A stretch of DNA of 64,000 bases from Morchella semilibera (lineage: Eukaryota > Ascomycota > Pezizomycetes > Pezizales > Morchellaceae): positions 434,001 to 498,000 of the forward strand of contig WBVU01000022.1 of the NCBI GenBank assembly GCA_009192285.1. The letters are read 5' to 3'. This document shows, one piece after another, positions 1 through 11,148 of the stretch; within the stretch, counting starts at the first letter, position 1; every line of letters begins with the position of its first letter. The translations under genes and the position numbers were made by a program. The notes below the pieces were generated by a model. The model did no database searches. It was given only the letters and a program-made list of their open reading frames with translations, and was not told where the DNA came from.

Positions 1-1261
1 GGGTTTAGGTGGCTGCCCTGCCTGGCCAATAGGACTCTTACCATGCTTCTAGGGTACAATAATTTTCCCCATCGCTGTAGGCATCTCTGGTGTAAGGGGA
101 GTACAGTTAACATAAGGCGACGCTAATGTACTACCCTTTATCCAAAGATCACTTAGAAAATAACCGTTGAAAGTGCAATGATGTACATGCTTACAGGCAC
201 AGTTCCTAGCGAGTGATATCCCCTGATCAGTGGATCCTGTTGAGATACAATTCAAGTAAGAGGGCATCTAAATATTCGCGACAACATGACCGTGCTTTAC
301 CTAGCTAAACCAACAGTTCTTAATATTGCCGCATTGATATTAAAAGTCAAGATAGTGCCGGTGTCCTGTGCTAGGGAAACATGTCTACCAACATCGTGGC
401 TGAGAGTCATGAGATGCTTCTCTTTACTTCAAATAGGATGGGCCCTCTTTGTCCTTTTGCCCCCAACACCATCATGATACGTGTAAGAATGGATTCATTG
501 CTTTCTTTTTCCCTCCCAACTGAACCCTCTGGTCGGTATTTAGCGAGAAGTGGTCTCAGAACGCGTGGAGATTCTGAATCAAGAACCGCCTCTATGATCT
601 GAGGAGTTAACTAGTCGCCATGGCCCTGTCTTCAGCCACTTTTGTAGTAGTACTCTTGTGCAAACCATAGTTGATCATGGTGATTTACAAAGCAAAAGAT
701 TATGGTCGGAAGTAAGTGAATTGGGAAGCTTTAGAGGCGATACATTTACGGTTAGATTCACGAGGTCCGTGGGTGCTCTTGATTGTGGTATTTTGGGTTG
801 GGTAGATACGTCGACTTATGGGGCTCTTCGATGGTGAACTAGAAGGCTATATTAAAGCTCGTAGAGGATAATTGGTATCTACTCTACTTAATTCTTTGCT
901 GCCCCTCCCTGGATCTGCGTGTTTAAGGTAAGGCCGAGCGCTTGGACTTTGTTTCTAGTGAAAGGGTTTGATATTTATATTTGAATATGTATTCTCCTGC
1001 TACAGCATGTTTTAGTACTCATAACTGTGTATCATGATTATCTCAAGCGATGGTGTATCTGGCTTCATAAGAGTACATAATTACATGTATCCTTTACCCA
1101 AACAATAAAGGCCTAGACACAAAACTAGGCCTATCAGAGCCAAACCATTGAATTCTCTTGTGGCTCATTCACTCTTGACACCGCCATTCTTTTATGATAT
1201 ATTAGACAAGATACGTATGCTCGGCTTATGATAACGACTTGATAGACTCGACCCTCCTTCC
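1..1261. other. Intergenic stretch, no supported gene
   Basis: Only short open frames without family resemblance are present. One copy of the palindrome TACATGTA lies at 1082-1089. I see no RNA gene or intact repeat here. Confidence 0.6.
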
Positions 1262-2957
1262 CTAGTACTTGTACTTGTGCAAAGCCTCCGGCCTTGGGAG
1301 AGAGTTAGGTTTCAGGCCTTTACGCCCCTCGATCTGTTTCTGGTGGTGTTGTGTGATTCTGTCGATATATGCCGAGTGTCGCGCCTTGGGTGGGTTACTG
1401 TCGCCATTAAGTTTGCTGTCGGGAGAGAGATCACGCTTCCATTTTCCATTTGCTGAAGAGTGATCTTCCGGCTTCTTGAGAATCTCGCTGGCACTCGTGG
1501 ATAGCCCCCGCCCTCCATGGAGATTGTCCCACCTATGGATTCCGGTAGAAACAAGCTCCTGTGTTGAATGAAACGAACGAAGGTTCCTATCCCGCTCTGC
1601 GCTGGGAACTCTGTCCAAGAATAACTCATGCCCCCGGCCTTGTCCTTCAAGAACCCCAGGTCGAGGTAGCTTTTTGGGGATCTTGGCTTGGTGTAGTGTT
1701 CTAAAAAGGCCATTTCCCGTGCTTTTGCTACTTTCAATATCTAGGTCTTGCTTTGGATTTGCAAAGCACTTTCTGGCATCTTCGTTTATTCGTAAATGGG
1801 TGATCTCCGGTATATGAGCTGGGGCGGTTTCGGTTTTTTCGGGGGCCGTGGGTATTTGAGGCAGCAAAGCTTGTGTAGAGGAAGGCCGTTTTGGAGAAGG
1901 ATTCCCCCGGAACCTCGGACCGGTTACATTGACCATTTTTTCAGCTTTCCAGGAAACTATCGCGAGGCCGTATGCAAGAGGTTTCCCATTTTTGCTCCGA
2001 GTCGTTGCAACTGCTACCATGCAATCCCCAGGGTTTCCCGTCCTTTGACATGTTTTGCATGCTTTAAAAGTCCCCTTTCCTTCACCGTTTTTTCCTCTCC
2101 CTTGATCCAATCTAATCATCCGTTGCAGGTTGCAGCGATCTCCCTTTTTTCTCCCTTTAGCTAAAAGTATACAACAAATGCATCTAGACCTCGTTTGGTA
2201 AGCCTTCTGGAGGAATTGCTGCTCTGTTGTTGGGTCGCCGTTACCGCAGACGAAGCTGTAAGATTCGGCTAAAGTTTTGAGCTTGAGTCTTACCCTCGCT
2301 CCAGGGAGCCTATGCCAATTATATAGCTTAGTTTCTTGGTTATATTGAGCAATCTGGCACGGGATCCCACGACGTGCAGTGGTGATGCACATCTTGTTGG
2401 AGATTTGTGAGATGCATCCGCCGGAATGATCGGTCACTTGGCAATAAAAGCATTTCCAACTTCTGAAATGCCTTTCGAGATATACTTGCTTTGTTTGATC
2501 GTCTAAGGGTTCCCACTTGAGTTTCCACTCATTTAGGTACCGATTATAATGATCTGCACTGGTATAGCTTGGCTTATTACGGCGTTTGAAAGTCAAGATT
2601 GTGCTACCTAAAGTTGGGATTGTGTCTTCATCGACTTCGTTTGATGGGTGAGCAGACTCCCCGGTTTTTGGCTTTGAATTGAATCTTGGAGAATTTGCAC
2701 CATAACCACGGGGACGTACTTCACGCAAACGTGCTGAATCAGAGATCTCTAAATGTCTTTCATGGTGTAATTCCTTATTTTTACCCAATTTATCGCAAGG
2801 TTGCCCGGATTGACGAGTATTGGCCAGACCACTCTGAGCAGACTTTGGTCTGCTTTCCTCGGGATCACTTGAATCTCCCCAATGTGCAACATCCTGCATG
2901 GGGCTGTCCTCACCAGAGAAGGTTCCAGCGTCTTCATCAGAGCAACTTTCATCATCA

Positions 2958-3000
<43 letters not shown>

Positions 3001-3995
3001 AGTCGTAGTCGTCTTCAGAACTGCTGCCACTGTCAGGGATTTTGCCGCATTCATTGTCATTACATCTGCCTGACATATTATCTAGACTGCGGCGGCGAGG
3101 CGAGTTGTTGAATTGCTTTGCGATGCTATTTTGGAAGGGTTGTCGTCGGAGGTTAAATTCGTCAGAGCGATATTCCACAGAGTCCCGTGTTTGTGAGGAT
3201 AAGGTTGTCTCATCACTAAATTGGCTACATCGTAGAACCCTGCTCTTTACAAGCCTCGACTCTGATTGCGCCTGATGAATGGATGTAGTGGGACAGAGGG
3301 GGGCATGGGAATTCTTGATATAATCATTAGATTCCACCTCCACCGAGGATACTAATGAATTATATAAAAGTCAGTTTCTGTGCACATTTGCCCAAAGGGC
3401 CAAATCTCTGGATAATACAAACATCTTGATATAATTTTTAGGTCTTCGAATGCTATTGAATCATGTATTTCCGTCATCCCACACATGGGTGAGTGAATCA
3501 TACTGCTCCCATTTATTTGGATTCTGGGGAAATTCTCTTCATTTCCTACTAACTGTCAACTTGGATTGTTTAAATATTAAATCTCACTGCAAGAACTGCA
3601 CTCTTAGGTTACTTGCCTTGGTTAGAGCCCAACAAACACATATCAGCACCTATCTCTGGTTTAGAGCGGGGATCTTAGTTGATGTCAGTTACTTGATATT
3701 CCAACTATGTAGCACGACCAAGCAACATCCAGGGAATTTTATATATACCTATGTCATTGCCAATTAGGTCCGCCAGTTGTGCAAGTGTCTTCCTGTATTC
3801 TCTTATTCTTTGCTGGACCCCCTTCTTTAAAGTGGCATTATCCGAAGCGTTGTGTCCAGAGTTGTCTTGCTTGGTGATTTGACATCTCGCAGTCTCGATG
3901 CCCCACATAAACTCCATATTTCCCTTGCAGAGTTGTGTGATAACATCTTGAAAGTTACCGGCGATAACCTCCCTGGGCCGGTTGCGTGGATCCAT
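1262..3995 (-). CDS. Unknown protein with Asp run and Cys-rich region (two exons)
   Basis: Function not recognised. The long minus-strand frame (1262-3351) has no ATG at its upstream end, but it joins in phase to an upstream exon 3749-3995 beginning MDPRNRPREV, through a GTATAT...TTAG intron (3352-3748, 397 bp). The product would be 778 residues. A further possible intron just upstream (about 4001-4110, GTAAGC...TTAG) would lie in the 5' UTR. Visible parts are a polar N-terminal region, an acidic run of about nine Asp near residues 200-215 encoded by a GTC/GAC trinucleotide repeat, then a region with Cys pairs (CFYC near residue 383, then CICC and CKTC) among basic residues, and a polar Pro/Ser-rich tail. 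The Cys pairs suggest a metal-binding or nucleic-acid role, but the spacing matches no family I can name. The frame and splice fit are seen directly; a nuclear role is a guess. Confidence 0.5.
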
Positions 3996-5342
3996 GACTT
4001 CAACTAACATCAGAAGAGTTAGGAGGCATGGGCAAGGTAGTGTAGACACATATTCTGTCATTCCGGATGATAATATGTATAAAATTATAAAGGGTATATC
4101 GAGGCTTACCTTCTACGCCTTAGAAGGAGATATCTTGCTACTTTCCCTTTCTTTGTGCCGCCGGGTACTCCGTTCTCTCAAGAGAAGTCTTGGAGTGATA
4201 GTAAAGCCCACCTTGAGGGGCGGGGGCCTGGGCAGACTACTGAGTTAGTTTATGTCTATCATCAAGGTTCAAATGGCACAAACTTTCGGGGAAGCCATGA
4301 ACTTCAAGTTCATGCATCGGGGCGGGGGTTTAAGGATTGGAAGTGGTAGAGAGAAGGGGGTGAGCGGTTGAAAACTATGCAGAACGACAGGATGGAGGGT
4401 AGGGGCAGAGAAAAGTGTTACATACCCCACTGACGATGAAATCAGGTGCTCAAAGTGTTCTGATTCTCTACTAAGGCTGTAAAGGGCTTTTTTTTTAATG
4501 GGACCCGGGATGATAATACAGAGGGTCGATATTTTTAGAGGGTGTTGATAAATGAGATAGATGGTTGATGGGGAAGAGAGGTAGATGGGGAAGAGAGGTA
4601 GATGGTTAATGAATTTATAGGTGCTTTGGCGGGCACTGATAGAGGGGGGCTCTACCTGTCAGAAACTTCTAGTGCAAGTTAAGGGACACGAAACACATGT
4701 TCTCACTACATACATGTATACATATATGTATTATATCACCTCGCGCTACTGCCCCCCGTATGTAAAAAGGACCAACCATACATGTATGTACATTTTATTT
4801 ACTACACGAGTCTAGATAAAGACTACATGTACACACAAGTACATGTACTTACATGTACTGTACTTGGTTAATTCCCGCTAACATACATGTATAATCACAG
4901 TCAGTCACTCGCCAACTTCCCGTATACGCGCGTAGAAACTGCCTACACGCGTAGAAACTGCCTACACCACAACAAAATGGTTCCCCTCGCCTAATCTGCG
5001 GGAAATACTCGCTAGTATGTACATGTACCCACTAGTAGAATTTGAAAGTTAAGATCATGTATACTCGTCCATCTTTAGTCAACCAAATGGTCTCTTGTGC
5101 TCAGCGTTAGGGTGCAGAGTAGCGTAACTGCCCAGGAAGATACGGGCACAGGGTTAATTAAGCTTTCTGGCTCTCGCTTTGGATATTAGAAATTACATAC
5201 CTTACCCCACAAATAAAAGTTTAAAGGTACGGGTTTCATCTTCGACTACCTCAATACACCCCACTAAAAATATTCTCTCGGACATCCGCAATCTTGCCAA
5301 CTTATCAACTACACAACGACAAGACTTTCATCTTTCGAAGTC
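3996..5342. other. Intergenic region with TACATGTA cluster and short tandem repeats
   Basis: Seven TACATGTA palindromes lie within 4711-5027. Two short direct repeats are also present: a GGGAAGAGAGGTAGATG unit repeated near 4570-4605, and a GTAGAAACTGCCTAC unit repeated at about 4930-4965. No gene is supported. Confidence 0.6.
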
Positions 5343-6170
5343 ATGTCTCAATCAAAAGATGATTCTAGTGGCTTTGATAACCCTCTTGTGAATTCCGCCG
5401 AGGATGCAAAGAAAAGTCAAGAGGTTATTCTCCCGCTCCGACCAGTCACCTTGGGCAACAAGCAGTCTCTAGAAAAACGACCCTACTCGCCTACCTCCTA
5501 CAACAACCAAGGGCAGAGGTACCGTCATCTCGATTCCACCTCCGAAACCCTTACGGTCAAGAACCACAAAAGAATACCCAATTCCTCCAACTGCCTTCAC
5601 GTATTTTCTATCGCCACGAAAAATCCAGACACCCCGCCCCCTCGCAGGGGCCCGAGGTTTTACTTCACCAAAGAACAGCGCGAATGGCTTGCCGAATACT
5701 ACTATACTATGCCTGACTACACTGGTGATTCCTGGGAAAAGGCCTCAATTGATTATCGAACTGCGTGGGGGCACCTCCACGATGGCAGAGCTCTACAGGA
5801 GAAGTGCTTTAAGATGGGTTTGAGGACATTTGTGGGGGGATCAAGTGGAGGGTTGCTAGCGGTCGAGATGAATGCCAAAGAGTCAAGCAACGTAGACGCA
5901 ACCAAGTCCCACGAAACCCCAGTGGCGCGGGAGGCCGCTGAGGTGTATCAAATATTAACCTCGCCTTCCAGTCCACAGAATATCCGCAACGGAGAATTAT
6001 GGCTCAAAGATAATATTCACAAGTTTCGGAAGAGCAAGTTTGAGGTGGATTGGGAGTCACTGGCCGCCCTCTTCAACGACATTTTCGATATGAAGAAATC
6101 TCCGTCAGCGCTAGAAATAATGTGGGATAGGGCTGTTTTCAAGAACTGTGGGTTAATTCGCTCTGCGTGA
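5343..6170 (+). CDS. Unknown 275-residue protein, possible pair of HTH-like segments
   Basis: Single-exon frame from an ATG in MSQSKDD to TGA, 275 residues. The first 100 residues are polar and look disordered. From about residue 106 an ordered segment begins FTKEQREWLAEYYY and continues with spaced Trp/Tyr residues to about residue 165. A second segment in the last 80 residues (from AREAAEVYQ to the end, with WLKDNIHKFRKSKFEVDWESLA) has a similar aromatic and charged helical pattern. Both resemble Myb-like or SANT-like helical units in composition, but the diagnostic Trp spacing is not clear, so this is only a suggestion. There is no signal peptide or membrane segment. The frame is preceded by a C/A-rich leader consistent with a fungal 5' UTR. 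Confidence 0.55.
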   Translation: MSQSKDDSSGFDNPLVNSAEDAKKSQEVILPLRPVTLGNKQSLEKRPYSPTSYNNQGQRYRHLDSTSETLTVKNHKRIPNSSNCLHVFSIATKNPDTPPPRRGPRFYFTKEQREWLAEYYYTMPDYTGDSWEKASIDYRTAWGHLHDGRALQEKCFKMGLRTFVGGSSGGLLAVEMNAKESSNVDATKSHETPVAREAAEVYQILTSPSSPQNIRNGELWLKDNIHKFRKSKFEVDWESLAALFNDIFDMKKSPSALEIMWDRAVFKNCGLIRSA

Positions 6171-7377
6171 ATGCCTGGGGTTCAAGGAGGGACTATGTTT
6201 TACAATAGTATTAAGGGCTTAAAAGCCTTTGTTCGTAGTCGCTTGTAATCAATTCTTAGAACTTAAATCGTGGGCTATGCCATTATCAAAATTCCAAAGT
6301 GATTTGAGGAACAACTAACAATTTTTACCGGATCAAGGGCCTGGAGTGCACTTCCTTCATTAGCCAAAGCCACCTTTAATAAATTGTTTAGACTCATAAC
6401 CATTTAGATTCGGATAAGATTAAAACTGGAACGCACCTCGTAGAGGCGTAGATAGCTGTGGTAAACTCTAGCGACCTCACCATTTCATCTTCTAACCTTA
6501 GCTTGTATGTAAAGCCCTTACCCAAAATTTTTCGTGAAAGCCAATAAGCAGCTGAGTGGCGAAACCCATACAAATCTACCTAGAAATGGGTTCTCCACTA
6601 AAATATTTTATTACACATTAACCACTTCTTTTTACCAATTCAAAAATGTGCAAGGGGCTTCCCCCAAGGGTCAAAATATTTTATCTCTATTCATCGTTAT
6701 AATTAATTGTGTTGTGGTTCTACACTTTAAACCTAGGTCCACCTAGTTTAGGTGGTAATCGGGAACCTTTGGGTAGGGACTTTACCTAGTCGGTATTTGA
6801 GACTATTCTTCTATCTATCCCGAGTGACCCAACATGAAGATGAGGTTGACTTTGACTATCATATCACGTAAGCAAACCATAAACATGTGTGTGAACTATG
6901 TACTTGCGGTGAAATTAAGTATTGTCTCTCGCGCACGATAGCAACCGACCTCACCATGATAGTTTAAGTGTGATATAGTGAGTGATATAATCGTTTTTGG
7001 ATGAAGAAATGGTCGTGGCTTGACCCTAATACACTCGGATTGAGTTAATTCCTGTGATTTTGTAGGGCCTCAAGTCAGGTGGGGTTGAATGGTTGCCAGT
7101 GTAATTGGGGCAATAATTTCACCCCAAGTACACCGTCTTGTCAAACTCCGGTGAACCCCCGCTAATAGGAATATTGAGTATTGCTTTGAATCCTGAAGCG
7201 CGTGTAAACAATTGTTTCTATCCCTTGGCCCTCCCTGGCCTTGGCCCGCTTTCCCTGAGCTGCATATAATAGCTTAATACTTTGCTTCCTCCGAGTGATA
7301 TTACATGATTCACTCTTTCAAATTGGCCAAGCTCCAACTATATTAAGGTTTACTAGGGATAGACATTCACCCGTAGT
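6171..7377. other. Intergenic stretch with one dispersed-repeat copy
   Basis: AT-rich sequence without a supported gene. Positions 6900-6942 match one arm of the palindromic element at 19208-19293, listed separately. Confidence 0.55.
6900..6942 (+). repeat. Solo arm of dispersed palindromic repeat
   Basis: The stretch begins GTACTTGCGGTGAAATTAAG and continues through TATTGTCTCTCGCG to ATAGC. It matches the reverse complement of about 19255-19293, where an inverted partner arm is also present. No partner arm was found near this copy. Confidence 0.6.
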
Positions 7378-8387
7378 TCATTTAACCCTAACGCTATACT
7401 CACTGTCTACCTCATCGCTCATTATTGTCTCAAACACACCTACACCATGGCACCCGACTGCCGTCCCTACTCCAACGGCCACAGCGCCAACACTCAGCAT
7501 CCTCTCCCATGCCCCCTATCTGCTACTCCCCCAACTCCGATGACCGCAATACGCTTCAATTCCTCTTCTGCGTTCAGTAACTTCCTAATTGTCGCTACAT
7601 TTCCCAGACTCAACCAGTGGATGCATGATCCCCCGAGTCCCCCAACCCCAGTCCCCGATTCCGATGACAAGGTTGGCTGGTACACTGTCCGCCTCCCCAC
7701 GGCCAACGATGGCGGCGATGATAGGTGGAGTGAGGAACCAAGCGTATTCGTACTCGTTATGAACGATACTACCTCTGGGTACTGCTTCAACGCATCGATG
7801 AGCACGCGGTACTGATCATCGTGTGTGTATGGTGGAGTCTTCAGCCCAATAGGGATTGGCGCTGCAAGAGTAAGGGTTGAAAGGGATGAAAGGTATGATT
7901 GCAATCCATCGAGGTTGTAGGCAGGTGGTGGTTTGCCCGCTATATTAGGGCATGAAAGGTTTATCTCCACAAGAAGGTCATAGGAGTTTTCGCTCGCAAA
8001 GTCTGCAATTCTAGCCACTGCTGAATTTACCTCTGTAGGGTCACCCGTTATGGATACGATGAATGGCTTCAATTGTGGTATCTTGGAAGCTGTGATTATG
8101 TTCTTGATTGACGTCAGGTAATAATCAAGCGGGTGTGGAGAGTATCCGTATGTATTTAGAGACGCATCGGCAACTTTAGCATTTGTAGTTGAGAATAGGA
8201 TGGCCTGGTGTACGGTTTTATTCTCGGGGAAGCCTTGAACAGGCAGAGAGGTCCGGGTTGTAACAGCGCCTGTGTGTGGTGAGTGGTATAGCGCTGCCAA
8301 ATCTTCCTCAGAAGTAGCCCATGGGGTTGCAGAATTGAGCAGAGGCGGGGTGAAGATGAGCTGGGGCCTTGAGGGTTTTGTCGCCAT
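7378..8387 (-). pseudogene. URA1: Class 1A dihydroorotate dehydrogenase, broken by a one-base frameshift
   Basis: Class 1A (cytosolic, fumarate-type, FMN) dihydroorotate dehydrogenases oxidise dihydroorotate to orotate in pyrimidine synthesis. The frame starts at ATG 8387 (MATKPSRPQ); one codon further upstream is GTG and was not chosen. Family signatures are the active-site segment EINLSCPN with the catalytic Cys at residue 146, GLKTPPY, and the FMN-phosphate segment IGVGGVAD. Immediately after this, at about 7512-7516, the frame breaks in a run of five G (minus strand). The missing C-terminal part, including SVGAVAVGVGTAVG, continues in another frame to TGA at 7378-7380. One more G in the run would restore about 336 codons, the normal family length. 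This is either a real inactivating indel or a homopolymer read error. If it is an error, the gene is intact. Confidence 0.85.
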
Positions 8388-9100
8388 CACGTGGGAGGAG
8401 AGATTATAGATATGTTGTGGTGAGTGATGGGGAATATGTAGTTGTAGTAAGTACAGAAGTCGATGTTATGCTAGTAGGCACAGATATAAATGTGGTAATA
8501 TACCCAAACAGACTGCGTTCATCCTGAGGAGGGAGGTGGTGTTTATTTACATAAAGGACTAGGTACATTTTCTGATACGGTACCGACGGAAGATACATCA
8601 TCACTTCGTACGCCATGCCGATGCCAGGGAAAGCTGGGAGATAACATCGTGGAGCCGCTCATCGAGATTCCATGGTGATAATTGGCTCGGTTCACAAGCA
8701 AGCGACGGCTATCTATCAGACATTGTTCTTCCACGAGAATTGTGGGATCGGGATTTCACCGAGCTTGCTTGGGTGGTTGGTACTCGTAGTTTTCTAACGT
8801 TTCCGGACTGGTCTGCATACCACCAAAATACACCTATATGCAGCTGCGTCCAGTCGTTAGAAAACTACATGTACTCATTGCTTCCACAATAATCTTACCC
8901 ATAGCTGTAAGACTGTTTCGTGCGCTACCTAGACGGGATGTATGAGATGAGGAATGGGGGGGATCCGGGATAGAGGGAAGAGGGATTGGAAAAAAAAAAA
9001 AAAAAGGATGTGATGTGACGCGAAGAGTTAAGGATGGGTGGGTTGGGTATGTAGCTGTTTCACAGAGCAGTAGCATTGCTACATGACAGAGGAAAAGCAA

Positions 9101-9108
9101 TGACGTCA
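9101..9108. promoter_or_regulatory. CRE palindrome TGACGTCA
   Basis: An exact TGACGTCA, the consensus for ATF/CREB-type bZIP factors, lies about 0.7 kb upstream of the DHODH start. One exact 8-mer is suggestive only; occupancy is not shown. Confidence 0.35.
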
Positions 9109-10864
9109 AAATCTCCTTTCCTCGATAATAAAAAAAGTTTCATCTCATCACATTTTTTTTTTCTCTCTCTCTCCCCCGTACGTTCACCACCACCATTGCC
9201 GATAAGAACCGGACCCTGTTGCACCGGTCTAAGCCCGGACCGGGTTGGTGCAGGGTTACTGTGCGTGGTTGGCTCTGATTGGTTAAACGGAACGTCGACG
9301 ACTTTTCTCCGCACTTTTTCACTTGATTTTTGAACTGCTGCACGCAACGTTGGCCGTCGGGATTGGTGCCTCTTGAGGGTTTGAGTGGCTTGGTACATAC
9401 ATAGACTGCTCTATAGTGTGTCTATGCACATTTTACTAATATGCGCTTCTTTTTTCATGAAATTTTGTAGTCTGATTTAATTGTTGGGGTGTTTAGACAA
9501 AGAGAGCATACTGAGGGAGAAAAAGAATGAGAGGGGAAGTTGTGGGTTACGCATGGCAAATGTGAATGGGAATTCAGAACTTTACCTGACTTGTGACGTA
9601 CCATAGCTAAGAATTAACGTACTAGACCCTTGAACATGCGAGCGCACTCGAACCCTCTCATTCCCACCCCCTGCCCTAGCGTCTATCCCAAGCTGTCGGG
9701 ACGAAAACAAACATCCATCCACCCCTCTTCTCCCCCTCCCGCTGACACGTCGAGATTCTCAGTCACATCTGCCGCCGAACTTGACTACTCCATCCATGGC
9801 CAACGGATAGCTCAGTTCACACCCTCTTCTGATCTTTTGAGCCTGCCATATCTAGAGGGGGGGGGGTATGTACCTACTATATCGGCCTACTTCTCTACAT
9901 ACTTTATCGATATGCAGTGCTTACTTCGACTGGAGTTTAGATAAGTACCTCACTGGCTAGGAGATCTTCTAGAATGGCACACGTATGGGATGCAATTTTA
10001 ATGTAGAGTCCGTTATTGGGGGAGAGCGTAAGAAGTGTTGCAGAAAGCCACACACGAGATCAAAAAATTGAGACTCAGATCGTCGATTTTAACCCTCACC
10101 TTAGATAGGGACCGAGTCTTTTTTGCTACGCAGATTATAGTTTTTTTCCTCACGTTTTCCTTGATGTGCTGTATTCGCTTCCTGGTGATTCGTTGAAGGT
10201 GGAGGGAGGGAGGGAGGGGGGGGTTGGAGAGACTCGGCTTCCCGTTTCCAAGCAAAAAAAAAAAAGAGTAACAATGCTAGTATCCAGCGTCCAGCGTTTG
10301 CATCCCCCGGGCCAGCGTCCAGCTTTTTTCCCTTTTCAAGCCCCTCTCCCTCCATCTATCTTTGCCACCCCCAAGAAGGGAAGCGCGCACTCCTTCAACA
10401 CCTTACTTGCTCGCTGCTTCTTCGTTCTGGGGTATATCCTTACTGCAAATTTGACAAGCCGCAGCCCAACCTCTTCTACTCGTCTGCCTAGCTCGATAGC
10501 TACCTACACAAGGCAGTAACGTGAAAGCACAGGTGGTCACTTTACCAGGATAATCGTCGACATCTAAGACTGTTAGTAGGTATACTTGTTCCACTTGTCA
10601 CGTCACTCATTGCCCATTGCTCACCGTACCGCCCAACAAAATAAGCCCAACCCGTCTTGAAACATTTCAGCAACTGAGTGGGGCAGAAAAAAAGAGGGAT
10701 TAAGAAAGGAAGAGCAGTAATAAAAAAACCCTTCACACTGTTCCAGAAGCCCATAGAACAAGCCTTCTCCGTAAACATAGCCTTGCACAAGCAAAAAAAA
10801 TTAAAAAGCAGGCAAGCAAGATTCTCGGGAGTGCCCTGTCGAGGTACATACGTAGGTGGCTAGC

Positions 10865-10965
10865 CTACCCGCTTTCTCCTCCCTCATCGCCCCCCATTCC
10901 GGTGTCATTTTCCTCCTCCTCTTCCACCTCCTCCTCCTTTTTCCCTCCTTTCATTCACAATATAA
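10865..10965 (+). promoter_or_regulatory. Pyrimidine-rich promoter tract of the SDR-fusion gene
   Basis: About 100 bp of almost uninterrupted C/T on the plus strand (repeated CTCCTCCTC and CCCTCCTTTC blocks) ends roughly 180 bp before the ATG at 11149. CT-rich tracts near transcription starts are common in filamentous ascomycete promoters. Confidence 0.5.
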
Positions 10966-11148
10966 CACCTTCCTCTGCCATCAGCATCCTTTCTGCTCGC
11001 TATACATATAACTCACTCACAACTATATTTACTGCTACTTACACGCCCCTTCCTCGGTATAGGAAAGACATCTGATCTACTACGGACGAAACTCGCAACC
11101 GGAAGGAAAAAGTAAAGGAAAGAAGGGAACTCCAGATTTTCGAGAAAG

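Larger units (their letters stand above)
8388..11148. other. Intergenic/promoter region between divergent DHODH and SDR genes
   Basis: Overlapping frames on both strands at 8.4-10.8 kb have low-complexity, strand-symmetric composition, and I do not support any of them. The region holds one TACATGTA (8866-8873), a CRE palindrome at 9101-9108, several A, T and G homopolymers, and a long pyrimidine tract just before the SDR gene. Confidence 0.55.

Noticed and set aside
2686-3111. Plus-strand frames with poly-Arg or poly-Val runs
   Set aside because: Antisense readings of the GAC/GTC trinucleotide repeat that encodes the Asp run.
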